Shown: piece by piece, positions 7,837-15,857 of the stretch
Layout of the letters: each line of letters opens with the position of its first letter
Numbering within the stretch: the stretch's first letter is position 1
Assembly: GCF_001683795.1 (NCBI RefSeq)
Contig: NZ_LIGX01000018.1
Span: 1-64,000 of the forward strand
Reading direction: 5' to 3'
DNA from: Neoakkermansia glycaniphila
GTDB lineage: Bacteria > Verrucomicrobiota > Verrucomicrobiia > Verrucomicrobiales > Akkermansiaceae
DNA length: 64,000 bases
Made by a program: the position numbers and the translations under genes
Notes under the pieces: model-generated
Seen by the model: the letters and a program-made list of their open reading frames with translations, nothing else
What the model was told of the DNA's origin: nothing
Database searches by the model: none

Positions 7837-8517
7837 ATGGCCCGCTCGAAAATTGCCCTCATTTTCACCGTATGCATGGCGGCTCTCATGGTCGGCTGCT
7901 CCCAGCAGAACGGCCCGCGTCCTCCCATGGTCGCCTTCAAACCGTCTACCCAGCAGGTGCGTCCCCGCTCCGTCTCGCAAATGAAGAGCGAAGTACGCAT
8001 CCGCCGCGAATTCATGTCCCCGGGCTGCTATGCCCGCCGCCATTCCAAGCCGATGAAGCCCCGCTTCATCACCATCCACAGCACCGCCAATCGGACTGCC
8101 GGAGCCATGCAGCACCGCAAGGCATTGGGAAACGGAGCCTTGGGCAAGCTGAACTGGCATTTCACGGTGGATCAGTACATGGCGGTACAGAATATCCCTC
8201 TCAATGAAACGGGACGCCATGCCGACAAGGGAGGCCCCGGCGACCGCTACTCCATCGGCATCGAAATGTGCGAAAACGAAAGCCGCGGCCGCAACTACCC
8301 ACGCACCTGGGACCGCGCCGCCAAACTCACCGCCACGCTGATGAAGGAGTACGACATTTCCCTCCGCAACGTCGTCCCTCACTACTTCTGGACCCGCAAG
8401 AACTGCCCCGAACCCTTGCTCGAAGGAGGCCGCCCCGGCTACAAATGGGCATGGTTCAAATCCCGCGTGGACTACTACTACCGCTGCATCAACAACGGAC
8501 GTTCCAACCTCGGCTGA
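7837..8517 (+). CDS. N-acetylmuramoyl-L-alanine amidase (Amidase_2) lipoprotein
   Basis: The 226-residue protein has a lipoprotein signal with lipobox LMVGC (Cys about 21). The catalytic domain is of the Amidase_2/PGRP type, cutting the amide between MurNAc and L-Ala in peptidoglycan. Zinc-ligand histidines are seen in FITIHSTAN, KLNWHFTVD and NVVPHYFWTRKNCP, the last being the usual HxxxxxKxCP-like end of the family. SIGIEMCENE is also typical. It is anchored to a membrane facing the periplasm and likely acts in cell-wall turnover. The gene has its own promoter and a strong terminator before recG. Confidence 0.88.
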   Translation: MARSKIALIFTVCMAALMVGCSQQNGPRPPMVAFKPSTQQVRPRSVSQMKSEVRIRREFMSPGCYARRHSKPMKPRFITIHSTANRTAGAMQHRKALGNGALGKLNWHFTVDQYMAVQNIPLNETGRHADKGGPGDRYSIGIEMCENESRGRNYPRTWDRAAKLTATLMKEYDISLRNVVPHYFWTRKNCPEPLLEGGRPGYKWAWFKSRVDYYYRCINNGRSNLG

Positions 8518-8554
8518 AGCGCACCTTGCAGCCGGACACTTTTCCGACCGGGGG

Positions 8555-8583
8555 GGGCAGGGCCGAAACCCTGCCCTCTTTTC
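8555..8583 (+). terminator. Intrinsic terminator after the amidase gene
   Basis: Stem gggcaggg / ccctgccc (8555-8562 with 8569-8576), loop ccgaaa, then a T-rich tail. Confidence 0.85.
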
Positions 8584-8602
8584 GTCTCCGGCTCCCGCCC
8601 CC

Positions 8603-10726
8603 ATGACCACGACCCTGCAAACCCCGCTCGCTTCCTGCGCGACGATCGAACCTCGCGAACTCGGCATTCTGGCGGAAGCGGGATTCCGCACGGCGGGCGA
8701 CATCCTGATGCACCTGCCGCGCCGCCATGAAGACCGCAGGCGGTTCGACGGCTTCGACTCCCTCAGCGGCGGCGCACCTGTCTGCCTCCGAGTCCGCGTC
8801 ACGGACACCGGTTGGAAATTCATCCCGAAAATGCGCTACTTCCAGGCCGATGTGGAAGACTCTCGGGGCATACCCGGAGCCCGCCTCTCCCTCAAATGGT
8901 TCCACATGCCCTACGTCGGCAAAATCATCGCCACCGGGCAGGAACTCGTCATCTACGGCAAACCGAAAAAATACGGATCGAGCTACAGCATCGTCAACCC
9001 CGAATTCGAAATCATCGAACAAGAATCCGCAGGCCTCCGCCTTGCCGAAGCCTCCCTCGGCGGAAGCCTCCCTCCTGCTCCCGCTGCCGCCGAAGCTCCG
9101 GCAGGCATCCACATGGAACGCATCGTCCCCGTTTACCCCTCTATCTCCGGCATCCCGGCGCGCAGACTCCGCACCATCGTGCATACCGTCGTCCACAGCC
9201 TGCCGGACGACCTGCCCTCCCCCGGCTACGACATCGCCCCGCAATACCCCTACGCACAGGCCCTGCGCGACATCCACTTCCCGGCAGAAACCCCGCTCGT
9301 CCGCAAAGCCCGCATGCGCTTCGCCCTCGCCGAATGCTTCGAACAGCAGCTCCGCATCCTGTGGAAGCGGCACCACTCCCGCCGCACGCCGGGGCAGATC
9401 ACGGCCACCACCTCCCACCTTGTGCAGGAACTCGCGGAAAGCCTACCCTTCTCCCTCACCGAAGCCCAGAAACGGTGCGTGCGCGAAATCTACCGCGACA
9501 TGAAACAGCCGCACCCCATGAACCGCCTCGTACAGGGAGACGTCGGCTCAGGCAAAACCATGGTCGCCCTCTGCGCCATGCTCCTCGCCGTCGAAAGCGG
9601 CAAACAGGCCGTCCTCATGGCGCCCACGCAAATCCTCGCCGAACAGCACTACAACAACTTCCGCCGCATCCTCGCCCCGCTCGACGTACGCCTCTCCCTG
9701 CGCACCTCCGACCGCCGCGACGACAGCCATATCGACATCGAAGGCCCCGACGACGGAGAACCGAAAATCATCGTCGGCACCCATGCCCTGCTCTACGAAA
9801 AAAACGCGCCGGGCAACCTCGGACTCGCCGTCATCGACGAACAGCATAAATTCGGCGTCGAACAGCGCGAAAAACTTGTCCGCCGGGGCAACGCGCCCGA
9901 CGTCCTCGTCATGACCGCCACCCCCATCCCGCGCACCCTCACCCTCACCCTCTACGGAGATCTCGACGTCTCCCTCGTCGACGAACTGCCGAAGGGGCGC
10001 GGCGAAATCACCACCGTCCTCCGCCCCCGCAAGGCGCTGGACAAAATCCAGACCTTCCTCCGCGAGCAGATCGAAGCCGGGCGGCAAATCTACATCGTCT
10101 CCCCTCTCATCGAAGAAAACGACAAACGCAAAACGGCCTCCGCCACCGCCGAATACGACTACTGGCAGCAGCAATTCCCGGACATCTCCGTCGGTCTCCT
10201 GCACGGCCGCATGAGCCCGGAAGAAAAAGACGCCGTCATGCAGCAATACCGGAACAACGAAACCGCCATCCTCGTCGCCACCACCGTCGTCGAAGTCGGC
10301 GTGGACGTCCCGAACGCCACCGTCATGATCATCAACAATGCCGAAAGCTACGGCCTCTCCCAGCTCCACCAGCTCCGGGGACGCATCGGCCGCGGCGAAC
10401 ACCGCTCCTGGTGCATCCTCCTCAGCGATGCCAAAGCGGGAGACGACAACCGCCGCAAGCTCGACGTCATGTGCAGCACCATCAACGGCTTCGAAATCGC
10501 CGAAGAAGACTTCAAACTCCGCGGCCCCGGCGACGTCCTCGGCACCGCCCAAAGCGGATTCGGCCGCGTCCGCTTCATGGAATGGCTCTCGGACACCCGC
10601 CTCATCCACCGGGGGAGGGACATGGCCACCGCCATCCTCGAAACCGACCCCGGCCTCAACCTCCCGCAGCACGCCCCCCTGCGCGACCTCATCGCCGATG
10701 ACTCCGCCGAACCCACCACCTCCTAG
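8603..10726 (+). CDS. recG: ATP-dependent DNA helicase RecG
   Basis: The 707-residue protein is a normal-length RecG, which remodels stalled forks and branched DNA. The N-terminal wedge/OB region spans about residues 1-250. Helicase motif I GDVGSGKTMVAL is near 313, motif Ia is in MAPTQILAEQHY, the DEQH box is in VIDEQHKFGVEQR near 411, and motif III is VMTATPIPRTL. The C-terminal helicase domain holds LLHGRMSPEEKD, ATTVVEVGVDVPNA, QLRGRIGRG and the TRG-like end FGRVRFMEW. The start codon follows the amidase terminator by about 20 bases. No clear separate promoter was seen. Confidence 0.97.
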   Translation: MTTTLQTPLASCATIEPRELGILAEAGFRTAGDILMHLPRRHEDRRRFDGFDSLSGGAPVCLRVRVTDTGWKFIPKMRYFQADVEDSRGIPGARLSLKWFHMPYVGKIIATGQELVIYGKPKKYGSSYSIVNPEFEIIEQESAGLRLAEASLGGSLPPAPAAAEAPAGIHMERIVPVYPSISGIPARRLRTIVHTVVHSLPDDLPSPGYDIAPQYPYAQALRDIHFPAETPLVRKARMRFALAECFEQQLRILWKRHHSRRTPGQITATTSHLVQELAESLPFSLTEAQKRCVREIYRDMKQPHPMNRLVQGDVGSGKTMVALCAMLLAVESGKQAVLMAPTQILAEQHYNNFRRILAPLDVRLSLRTSDRRDDSHIDIEGPDDGEPKIIVGTHALLYEKNAPGNLGLAVIDEQHKFGVEQREKLVRRGNAPDVLVMTATPIPRTLTLTLYGDLDVSLVDELPKGRGEITTVLRPRKALDKIQTFLREQIEAGRQIYIVSPLIEENDKRKTASATAEYDYWQQQFPDISVGLLHGRMSPEEKDAVMQQYRNNETAILVATTVVEVGVDVPNATVMIINNAESYGLSQLHQLRGRIGRGEHRSWCILLSDAKAGDDNRRKLDVMCSTINGFEIAEEDFKLRGPGDVLGTAQSGFGRVRFMEWLSDTRLIHRGRDMATAILETDPGLNLPQHAPLRDLIADDSAEPTTS

Positions 10727-10750
10727 CACCCCAACCCTGTGCAAAAAACC

Positions 10751-10778
10751 TTGAAATCGCACCGCCTTCCCTTATACT
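10751..10778 (+). promoter_or_regulatory. Promoter of the hisA-type gene
   Basis: -35 TTGAAA (10751-10756), 16-base spacer, -10 TATACT (10773-10778). The GTG start codon is only 7 bases downstream. Confidence 0.7.
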
Positions 10779-10785
10779 CTCCCGC

Positions 10786-11562
10786 GTGACACGCTTCCGC
10801 CCCTGCATCGACCTCCACCACGGAGCCGTCAAACAAATCGTCGGCTCCTCACTCAACGACCACGACGAAAACTCCCTCCGCACCAACTTCGTCGCCACGC
10901 AGCCGGCGGAATGGTATGCCGACCTCTACCGCAGGGACGGCCTCACCGGGGGCCACGTCATCAAACTCGGCCCCGGCAACGACGAAGCCGCCCGCGCCGC
11001 CCTCGCCGCCCATCCCGGCGGCCTCCACATCGGCGGAGGCATCGACGCCACCAACGCCGAAACATGGCTTGCCGCCGGAGCCAGCCACGTCATCGTCACC
11101 TCCTGCCTCTTCAACCGCGACGGCATCTTCCAGAAACACATCCTGCAGGAACTCGTCTCCGCCGTCGGCGCGAACCGCCTCGTCATCGACCTCAGCTGCC
11201 GCAGGCTTGCCGGAGGCTGGGCCGTCGCCATGAACCGCTGGCAAACCATCACCTCCCTCCGCATTACCACCGACACCCTCGACTCCCTCGCCGAACACTG
11301 CGCCGAATTCCTCATCCACGCGGCGGATGCCGAAGGCCTCTGCCAAGGCATCGACGAAGAACTCGTCGCTCTCCTCGGCTCGTGGAAAGGCCGCCCGATG
11401 ACCTATGCCGGAGGCATCGCCACCATGGCCGACCTCGACCTCATCGACCGCCTCAGCGGCGGCAGCATCGACGCCACCGTCGGCAGCTCGCTCGACCTCT
11501 TCGGCGGCTCCGGCGTCAAATACGCCGACCTCGTCGCCCGCGAACAACAGGCGCAGCCATGA
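10786..11562 (+). CDS. hisA: Eukaryotic-type phosphoribosylformimino-AICAR ribotide isomerase
   Basis: The 258-residue TIM-barrel protein catalyses the Amadori isomerisation of ProFAR to PRFAR in histidine synthesis. It resembles the fungal/plant HIS6 branch rather than usual bacterial HisA. The signs are the start RPCIDLHHGAVKQIVGSSL, LGPGNDEAARAAL in place of the usual bacterial motif, and the phosphate loops LHIGGGIDATNA and MTYAGGIATMADL. The catalytic Asp is expected in CIDLH at the N-terminus. The start is GTG, placed by the promoter just upstream. Its stop overlaps the start of the DUF167 gene (ATGA). No other his genes are near, so the pathway is dispersed. Confidence 0.85.
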   Translation: MTRFRPCIDLHHGAVKQIVGSSLNDHDENSLRTNFVATQPAEWYADLYRRDGLTGGHVIKLGPGNDEAARAALAAHPGGLHIGGGIDATNAETWLAAGASHVIVTSCLFNRDGIFQKHILQELVSAVGANRLVIDLSCRRLAGGWAVAMNRWQTITSLRITTDTLDSLAEHCAEFLIHAADAEGLCQGIDEELVALLGSWKGRPMTYAGGIATMADLDLIDRLSGGSIDATVGSSLDLFGGSGVKYADLVAREQQAQP

Positions 11563-11837
11563 AACTGGCTCTCAAAATAACCCCCGGCGCACGCCGCAAC
11601 GAATGCCTCGGCTGGGAAGAACACCCGCAGGCAGGCACCGTACTCAAACTCAAAATAGCCTCCCCGCCCGTGGACGGCAAAGCCAACCGCGCAATCATCG
11701 CCTATCTGGCGGAACTTCTCGGCCTCGGCAAATCCGAAATCACCCTCCTGCACGGTACCTCCGGCCGCATCAAACTCGTTGAAGTGCCCGACTCCGCACA
11801 GCAAAAACTCGCACAACTCCCCCATCCTCAGCCCTGA
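11559..11837 (+). CDS. DUF167 / YggU-family protein (92 aa)
   Basis: This small conserved protein has the family signature: ALKITPGARRNECLGW at the N-terminus, LKIASPPVDGKANRAII in the centre, then the alpha/beta end SEITLLHGTSGRIKLVEV. The biochemical role of YggU-type proteins is unknown. The ATG at 11559 overlaps the TGA of the hisA-type gene by four bases, so the two are almost certainly co-translated. Confidence 0.88.
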   Translation: MKLALKITPGARRNECLGWEEHPQAGTVLKLKIASPPVDGKANRAIIAYLAELLGLGKSEITLLHGTSGRIKLVEVPDSAQQKLAQLPHPQP

Positions 11838-11892
11838 TCCGGCGGCGCGAGGAAAAAAACGCACCGTTCACCCCTCCCCCGCAGAAAAAAGC

Positions 11893-11921
11893 TTGAAGTA
11901 CCCCCGTGGATTTGATATAGA
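11893..11921 (+). promoter_or_regulatory. Promoter of the outer-membrane barrel gene
   Basis: -35 TTGAAG (11893-11898), 17-base spacer, -10 TATAGA (11916-11921). The ATG lies 11 bases further, giving a leader of only a few bases. Confidence 0.6.
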
Positions 11922-11932
11922 CATTCTCGGTT

Positions 11933-12598
11933 ATGAAAAAGCTCCTCTTAACAGTCGGAATCCTCGCATTCCTCACTCCTGCCTATGCCGCTCCGTACGT
12001 GCTGCCCTCTCCTCAACCGGGAGCGCTCACCAGCTACGACTGGCAACCCACCTACTCCCTTGATTTCGTGTACGCCATCAGCGGCAACAGCGACAACTAC
12101 GGCGACATGATGGGACCCCGTCTCGCACTCAACCTTTACAACAACCAGAACGCCGACTTCCGCCACCAGTGGAACCTCAGCGTCGCCGCCCTCTGGGGAG
12201 ACAAGACCAAGACTTTCACCGAAACCATCGGTACGGGCACGGAAACGCACGACTGGAAAGGCGACCAGTTCGCCATGCCGATCATGCTCGGCTACAACCT
12301 GAACATCGCCATCACCGACAATGTTCTCTTCTACCTCGGCGGCAAGGCCGGTGTCGTCATCTGGAATCAGGACAACACCGACAACATCACCCTTCGCCAG
12401 CCCGGCAACTTCAACACGTACAGCACCCGCACGGACTCCGACACCAAGAGCGAGTTCACCTACTCCATCGGCGCGGGCTTCAAATTCATCGCTTCCGAAT
12501 CCATCCAGATCAACCTCGGATACGAATTCCAGAAGATGTACGTCGATCCGAACCTCACCCAGCACGTACTCAGCGTCGGTGTGGGCGTCACCTTCTAA
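11933..12598 (+). CDS. Outer-membrane beta-barrel protein
   Basis: The 221-residue protein has a clean signal peptide (MKKLLLTVGILAFLTPAYA, cleaved after AYA). A series of amphipathic beta strands with aromatic girdles follows, and the last strand ends HVLSVGVGVTF with the terminal Phe typical of BAM substrates. The size suggests an eight-stranded OmpA/OmpX-like barrel. Function is unknown; structural, adhesive or small-porin roles are all possible. It is monocistronic, with its own promoter and a strong terminator. Confidence 0.8.
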   Translation: MKKLLLTVGILAFLTPAYAAPYVLPSPQPGALTSYDWQPTYSLDFVYAISGNSDNYGDMMGPRLALNLYNNQNADFRHQWNLSVAALWGDKTKTFTETIGTGTETHDWKGDQFAMPIMLGYNLNIAITDNVLFYLGGKAGVVIWNQDNTDNITLRQPGNFNTYSTRTDSDTKSEFTYSIGAGFKFIASESIQINLGYEFQKMYVDPNLTQHVLSVGVGVTF

Positions 12599-12623
12599 AA
12601 AAGACCGCGAAAACCTTACCATC

Positions 12624-12657
12624 AAGCCTGTGTGCACCTCGCACACAGGCTTTTTTT
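12624..12657 (+). terminator. Intrinsic terminator after the barrel gene
   Basis: Stem gcctgtgtgc / gcacacaggc (12626-12635 with 12641-12650) with a 5-base loop and seven Ts. Confidence 0.95.
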
Positions 12658-12737
12658 ACCTTCTTCCATCAAAAAAAACGCCGCCCGGAGCATTTCAAGA
12701 TTGACCAAAACGTCCAATCAGGGCACTTTCTTCTTGT

Positions 12738-13703
12738 ATGCGCATCGTCCTCATGGCCACAGGTGATATCGCCATTCCCAGTTTCCACGCCCTGAAAGAA
12801 AGCGGGGAACTGGTCGCACTCGTCACACAGCCGGACCGCCCGGTCGGCCGCCATCAGGATCTCACGCCCCCCCCGATCAAGCTTCACGCCGTCGAAGCGG
12901 GCATCCCCGTTCTTCAGCCGGAAAGCATGCGCGCCCCCGAAGCCGTCGCGAAACTCGCCGCCATGCAGCCCGACCTCCTCGTCGTCATGGCCTACGGGCA
13001 AATCCTCACCGAAGAAGTCATCGCTCTCGGCTGCATGGGCTGCATCAACGCACACGCCTCCCTCCTGCCCCGCCACCGGGGAGCCGCCTGCATCCAGGCC
13101 GCCATCGACGCCGGAGACTCCGAAACGGGCGTCACCATCATGCACGTCGTCAAACGGCTCGACGCGGGCGACATCATCACCCACCGCCGCATCCCCCTCC
13201 GGGGCACGGAAACCGCCGAAGACCTCCAGAACACGCTCGCAGCCATCACGCCGGAAGCCCTTCTGGAAGTCATCAACCAGCTGCGCGACGGCACCGCCCC
13301 CCGCGAACCGCAGGACGAACAGCTCTCCACCTACGCACCGAAACTCCTCCGCAAAGACGGCTTCATCGACTGGAAGCAGCCGGACTACATCATCGCCCGC
13401 AAAATCCGTGCCTACCACTCCTGGCCCGGCACCTACACCGACTACCCCTCCGTCCGCCGCGACCGCAAGAAAAACCTCAAAATCTTCCCCCCCGTCGACC
13501 TCATCCCCATCAGCGACCTCCCCGCCAACACCGTACCGGGCGAAGTCCTCGAAAGCAACGGCTGCGGCCTCATCGTCGCTTGCGGCAAGGGCGCCATCCG
13601 CATCTCCACCCTCCAGCCGGAAGGCGGCCGCCGAATGAGCGCGGAAAGCTTCTTCTCCGGGCACGCCCTCTACCCCGGCGCCATCCTCGGCAAAGCCCTC
13701 TGA
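12738..13703 (+). CDS. fmt: Methionyl-tRNA formyltransferase
   Basis: The 321-residue protein transfers a formyl group from 10-formyl-THF to initiator Met-tRNA. The N-terminal Rossmann-like domain contains the signature NAHASLLPRHRGAACIQAAI (near residue 100) with the catalytic Asn-His-Asp set (NAHASLLP; LDAGDI). The C-terminal OB-like domain follows from about 205. A TTGACC box lies at 12701-12706 with a poor -10 (CACTTT) 8 bases before the ATG, so the start may again be nearly leaderless. The helicase gene follows 26 bases later. Confidence 0.96.
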   Translation: MRIVLMATGDIAIPSFHALKESGELVALVTQPDRPVGRHQDLTPPPIKLHAVEAGIPVLQPESMRAPEAVAKLAAMQPDLLVVMAYGQILTEEVIALGCMGCINAHASLLPRHRGAACIQAAIDAGDSETGVTIMHVVKRLDAGDIITHRRIPLRGTETAEDLQNTLAAITPEALLEVINQLRDGTAPREPQDEQLSTYAPKLLRKDGFIDWKQPDYIIARKIRAYHSWPGTYTDYPSVRRDRKKNLKIFPPVDLIPISDLPANTVPGEVLESNGCGLIVACGKGAIRISTLQPEGGRRMSAESFFSGHALYPGAILGKAL

Positions 13704-13729
13704 CCCCGGCGAGCAGCGACACCCGACCC

Positions 13730-15733
13730 ATGGCCGAATCCTTCTCGATCGACAGCCTCAACGCCGCGCAGAAAAAGGCGGTGCAAACCCTCAACGGCCC
13801 CGTCCTCATCCTCGCCGGAGCCGGCACGGGCAAAACGCGCACCGTCACCTGCCGCATCGCGCACATGGTGGACAAGGGCATCAACCCCAAAGGCATCCTC
13901 GCCCTCACCTTCACCAACAAGGCCGCCAACGAAATGGCCGACCGCGCCGCCGCCATGGTCTCCCGCAAAGCGGCCCGCGCCATGACCATCTGCACCTTCC
14001 ACTCTCTCTGCGTCCGCATCCTGCGGCAGGACATCGGCCGCCTCGGCTACAAGGAAAACTTCACCATCTACACCGGAAGCGACCAGACAGGACTCCTCCG
14101 CCAGCTCATCATGCAGCACGGCGGCGGCAAGGAAAAGCTCGAACCCGGCGCCGTCCTCACCGAACTCAGCCGCGTCCGCAACAACGGGCAGAACATCGCC
14201 GACATCAAGGACAACCTCATCTCCACCGTCGCCGAAGCCTACCAGCGCGCCATCCGCGCGCAGAATGCCGTGGACTTCGACGACCTCCTCATCCTCACCG
14301 AACACCTCCTCCGCAACCATGCCGACATCCGGGAAAAATGGCGCACACGCTTCTCCCGCATCACCGTCGATGAATTCCAGGACACCAACTCCCTCCAGAT
14401 GAGCCTCCTCCGGCAGCTCGTCGGCCCCGGCCACCACGTCTGCGTCGTCGGCGACGACGACCAGTCCATCTACGGCTGGCGCGGCGCACAGATCTCGAAC
14501 ATCCTCGAATTCGAACGCTTCTTCCCCGATCCCACCGTCATCAAGCTCGAAGAAAACTACCGCTGCACGCGGCAGGTGCTCGACGTCGCCAATGCCCTCA
14601 TCGCCAACAATGCAGGCCGCCGCGAAAAAACGCTCCGCTCCCAGAAGGAAGGCACCGAACCCGTACGCCTCATCGCCATGCCCGGCTTTCAGGAAGAAGC
14701 CGAGTACATCGTGGACGACATCGAAGAACAACGCCGCCTCCACAAACACCCCTGGGAAAACTTCGCCATCCTCTTCCGCGCCAACACCCAGAGCCGCCCC
14801 GTCGAAATGGCCCTGCGTGAACACCGCATCCCCTACCGCATGATCGGCGCGCAAAGCTTCTTCGACCGCAAGGAAATCAAAGACCTCGTCGCCTACCTGC
14901 AGGTCATGGACAATCCGGACGCCGACCTCCACCTCCTCCGCATCCTCAACACTCCCGCCCGCGGCATCAGCTCCAACACCGCCTCCTTCGCCATCGACTG
15001 GAGCCGAGAACACGGCAAAAGCGTCTGGGCCACCCTGTGCGACCTCTCCTTCCTCGCGGAATGCTCCACCCGCACCCAGAACAGCATCAACGCCTTCACC
15101 GAACTCATCACCCGCTTCGGCACCGAATTTTCCGCCAGCCAGCGCAACTTCGCCGAAATACTCGACGAACTCATGGAGGAAACCGAATACGAGGAATTCA
15201 TCACCCGCAACTGCAAAACGGAAGTCGAACGCGAAAAACGCCTCATCTCCATGGGCGACATCCGCAACGCGCTCAAAACCTACTGGCAGCCCGGCAAAAC
15301 CCTCACCGACTTCCTCGCCCAGATCACCCTCGACCAGGACAACGACGACGACGACATCGAAAAAAAATCCGGCGTCTGCCTCATCACCATGCACGCCGCC
15401 AAAGGACTCGAATTCCACACCGTCTATCTCGTCGGCGTCGAACAGGGCATCCTCCCGCACAAACGCTCCATCGACGACGGCAACACCGATGAAGAACGCC
15501 GCCTCTTCTACGTAGGCATCACCCGAGCGCAGGAACGCCTCACCATGACCTACTGCGCCCGGCGCACCATGTACGGCACCCCCACCGCCTGCGAACGCTC
15601 CGCCTTCCTCGACGAAATCCCGCCGGAACTCATCGAATTCCGCAAATACGACGACATCATGTCCGAAGAAGTCTCGCAGGAAGACTCCGCCAGCTTCTTC
15701 AACTCCCTGCGCGACATGCTCAGCGAAGACTGA
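13730..15733 (+). CDS. UvrD/PcrA-family DNA helicase
   Basis: The 667-residue superfamily 1A 3'-5' helicase acts in nucleotide-excision or mismatch repair and replication restart. The Q-motif region is LNAAQKKAV, Walker A is AGAGTGKTRTV (about residues 28-36), motif Ia is LTFTNKAANEM, and Walker B is ITVDEFQDTN. Motif III is VVGDDDQSIYGWRGA, motif IV LEENYRCT, motif V ITMHAAKGLEF and motif VI YVGITRAQERL. The start is the ATG at 13730, because upstream codons overlap fmt. It lies 26 bp behind fmt and is probably in its operon. Confidence 0.95.
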   Translation: MAESFSIDSLNAAQKKAVQTLNGPVLILAGAGTGKTRTVTCRIAHMVDKGINPKGILALTFTNKAANEMADRAAAMVSRKAARAMTICTFHSLCVRILRQDIGRLGYKENFTIYTGSDQTGLLRQLIMQHGGGKEKLEPGAVLTELSRVRNNGQNIADIKDNLISTVAEAYQRAIRAQNAVDFDDLLILTEHLLRNHADIREKWRTRFSRITVDEFQDTNSLQMSLLRQLVGPGHHVCVVGDDDQSIYGWRGAQISNILEFERFFPDPTVIKLEENYRCTRQVLDVANALIANNAGRREKTLRSQKEGTEPVRLIAMPGFQEEAEYIVDDIEEQRRLHKHPWENFAILFRANTQSRPVEMALREHRIPYRMIGAQSFFDRKEIKDLVAYLQVMDNPDADLHLLRILNTPARGISSNTASFAIDWSREHGKSVWATLCDLSFLAECSTRTQNSINAFTELITRFGTEFSASQRNFAEILDELMEETEYEEFITRNCKTEVEREKRLISMGDIRNALKTYWQPGKTLTDFLAQITLDQDNDDDDIEKKSGVCLITMHAAKGLEFHTVYLVGVEQGILPHKRSIDDGNTDEERRLFYVGITRAQERLTMTYCARRTMYGTPTACERSAFLDEIPPELIEFRKYDDIMSEEVSQEDSASFFNSLRDMLSED

Positions 15734-15796
15734 TTCCCGCCGATCCCTTCCCGCCTCCCTGCGGACAGACGACGAACCACACCCGCAGGCACAGCG

Positions 15797-15835
15797 CAAA
15801 AAAACCTTCCGTCGGCCACAGAGCCTCGGAAGGTT
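15797..15835 (-). terminator. Terminator of the GH95-like gene
   Basis: Stem aaccttccg (15803-15811) / cggaaggtt (15827-15835). The run of As just before it on the plus strand is a T-tract on the minus strand. It lies between converging genes. Confidence 0.8.
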
Positions 15836-15857
15836 GTTCGGAAACTGATGATCTCCG

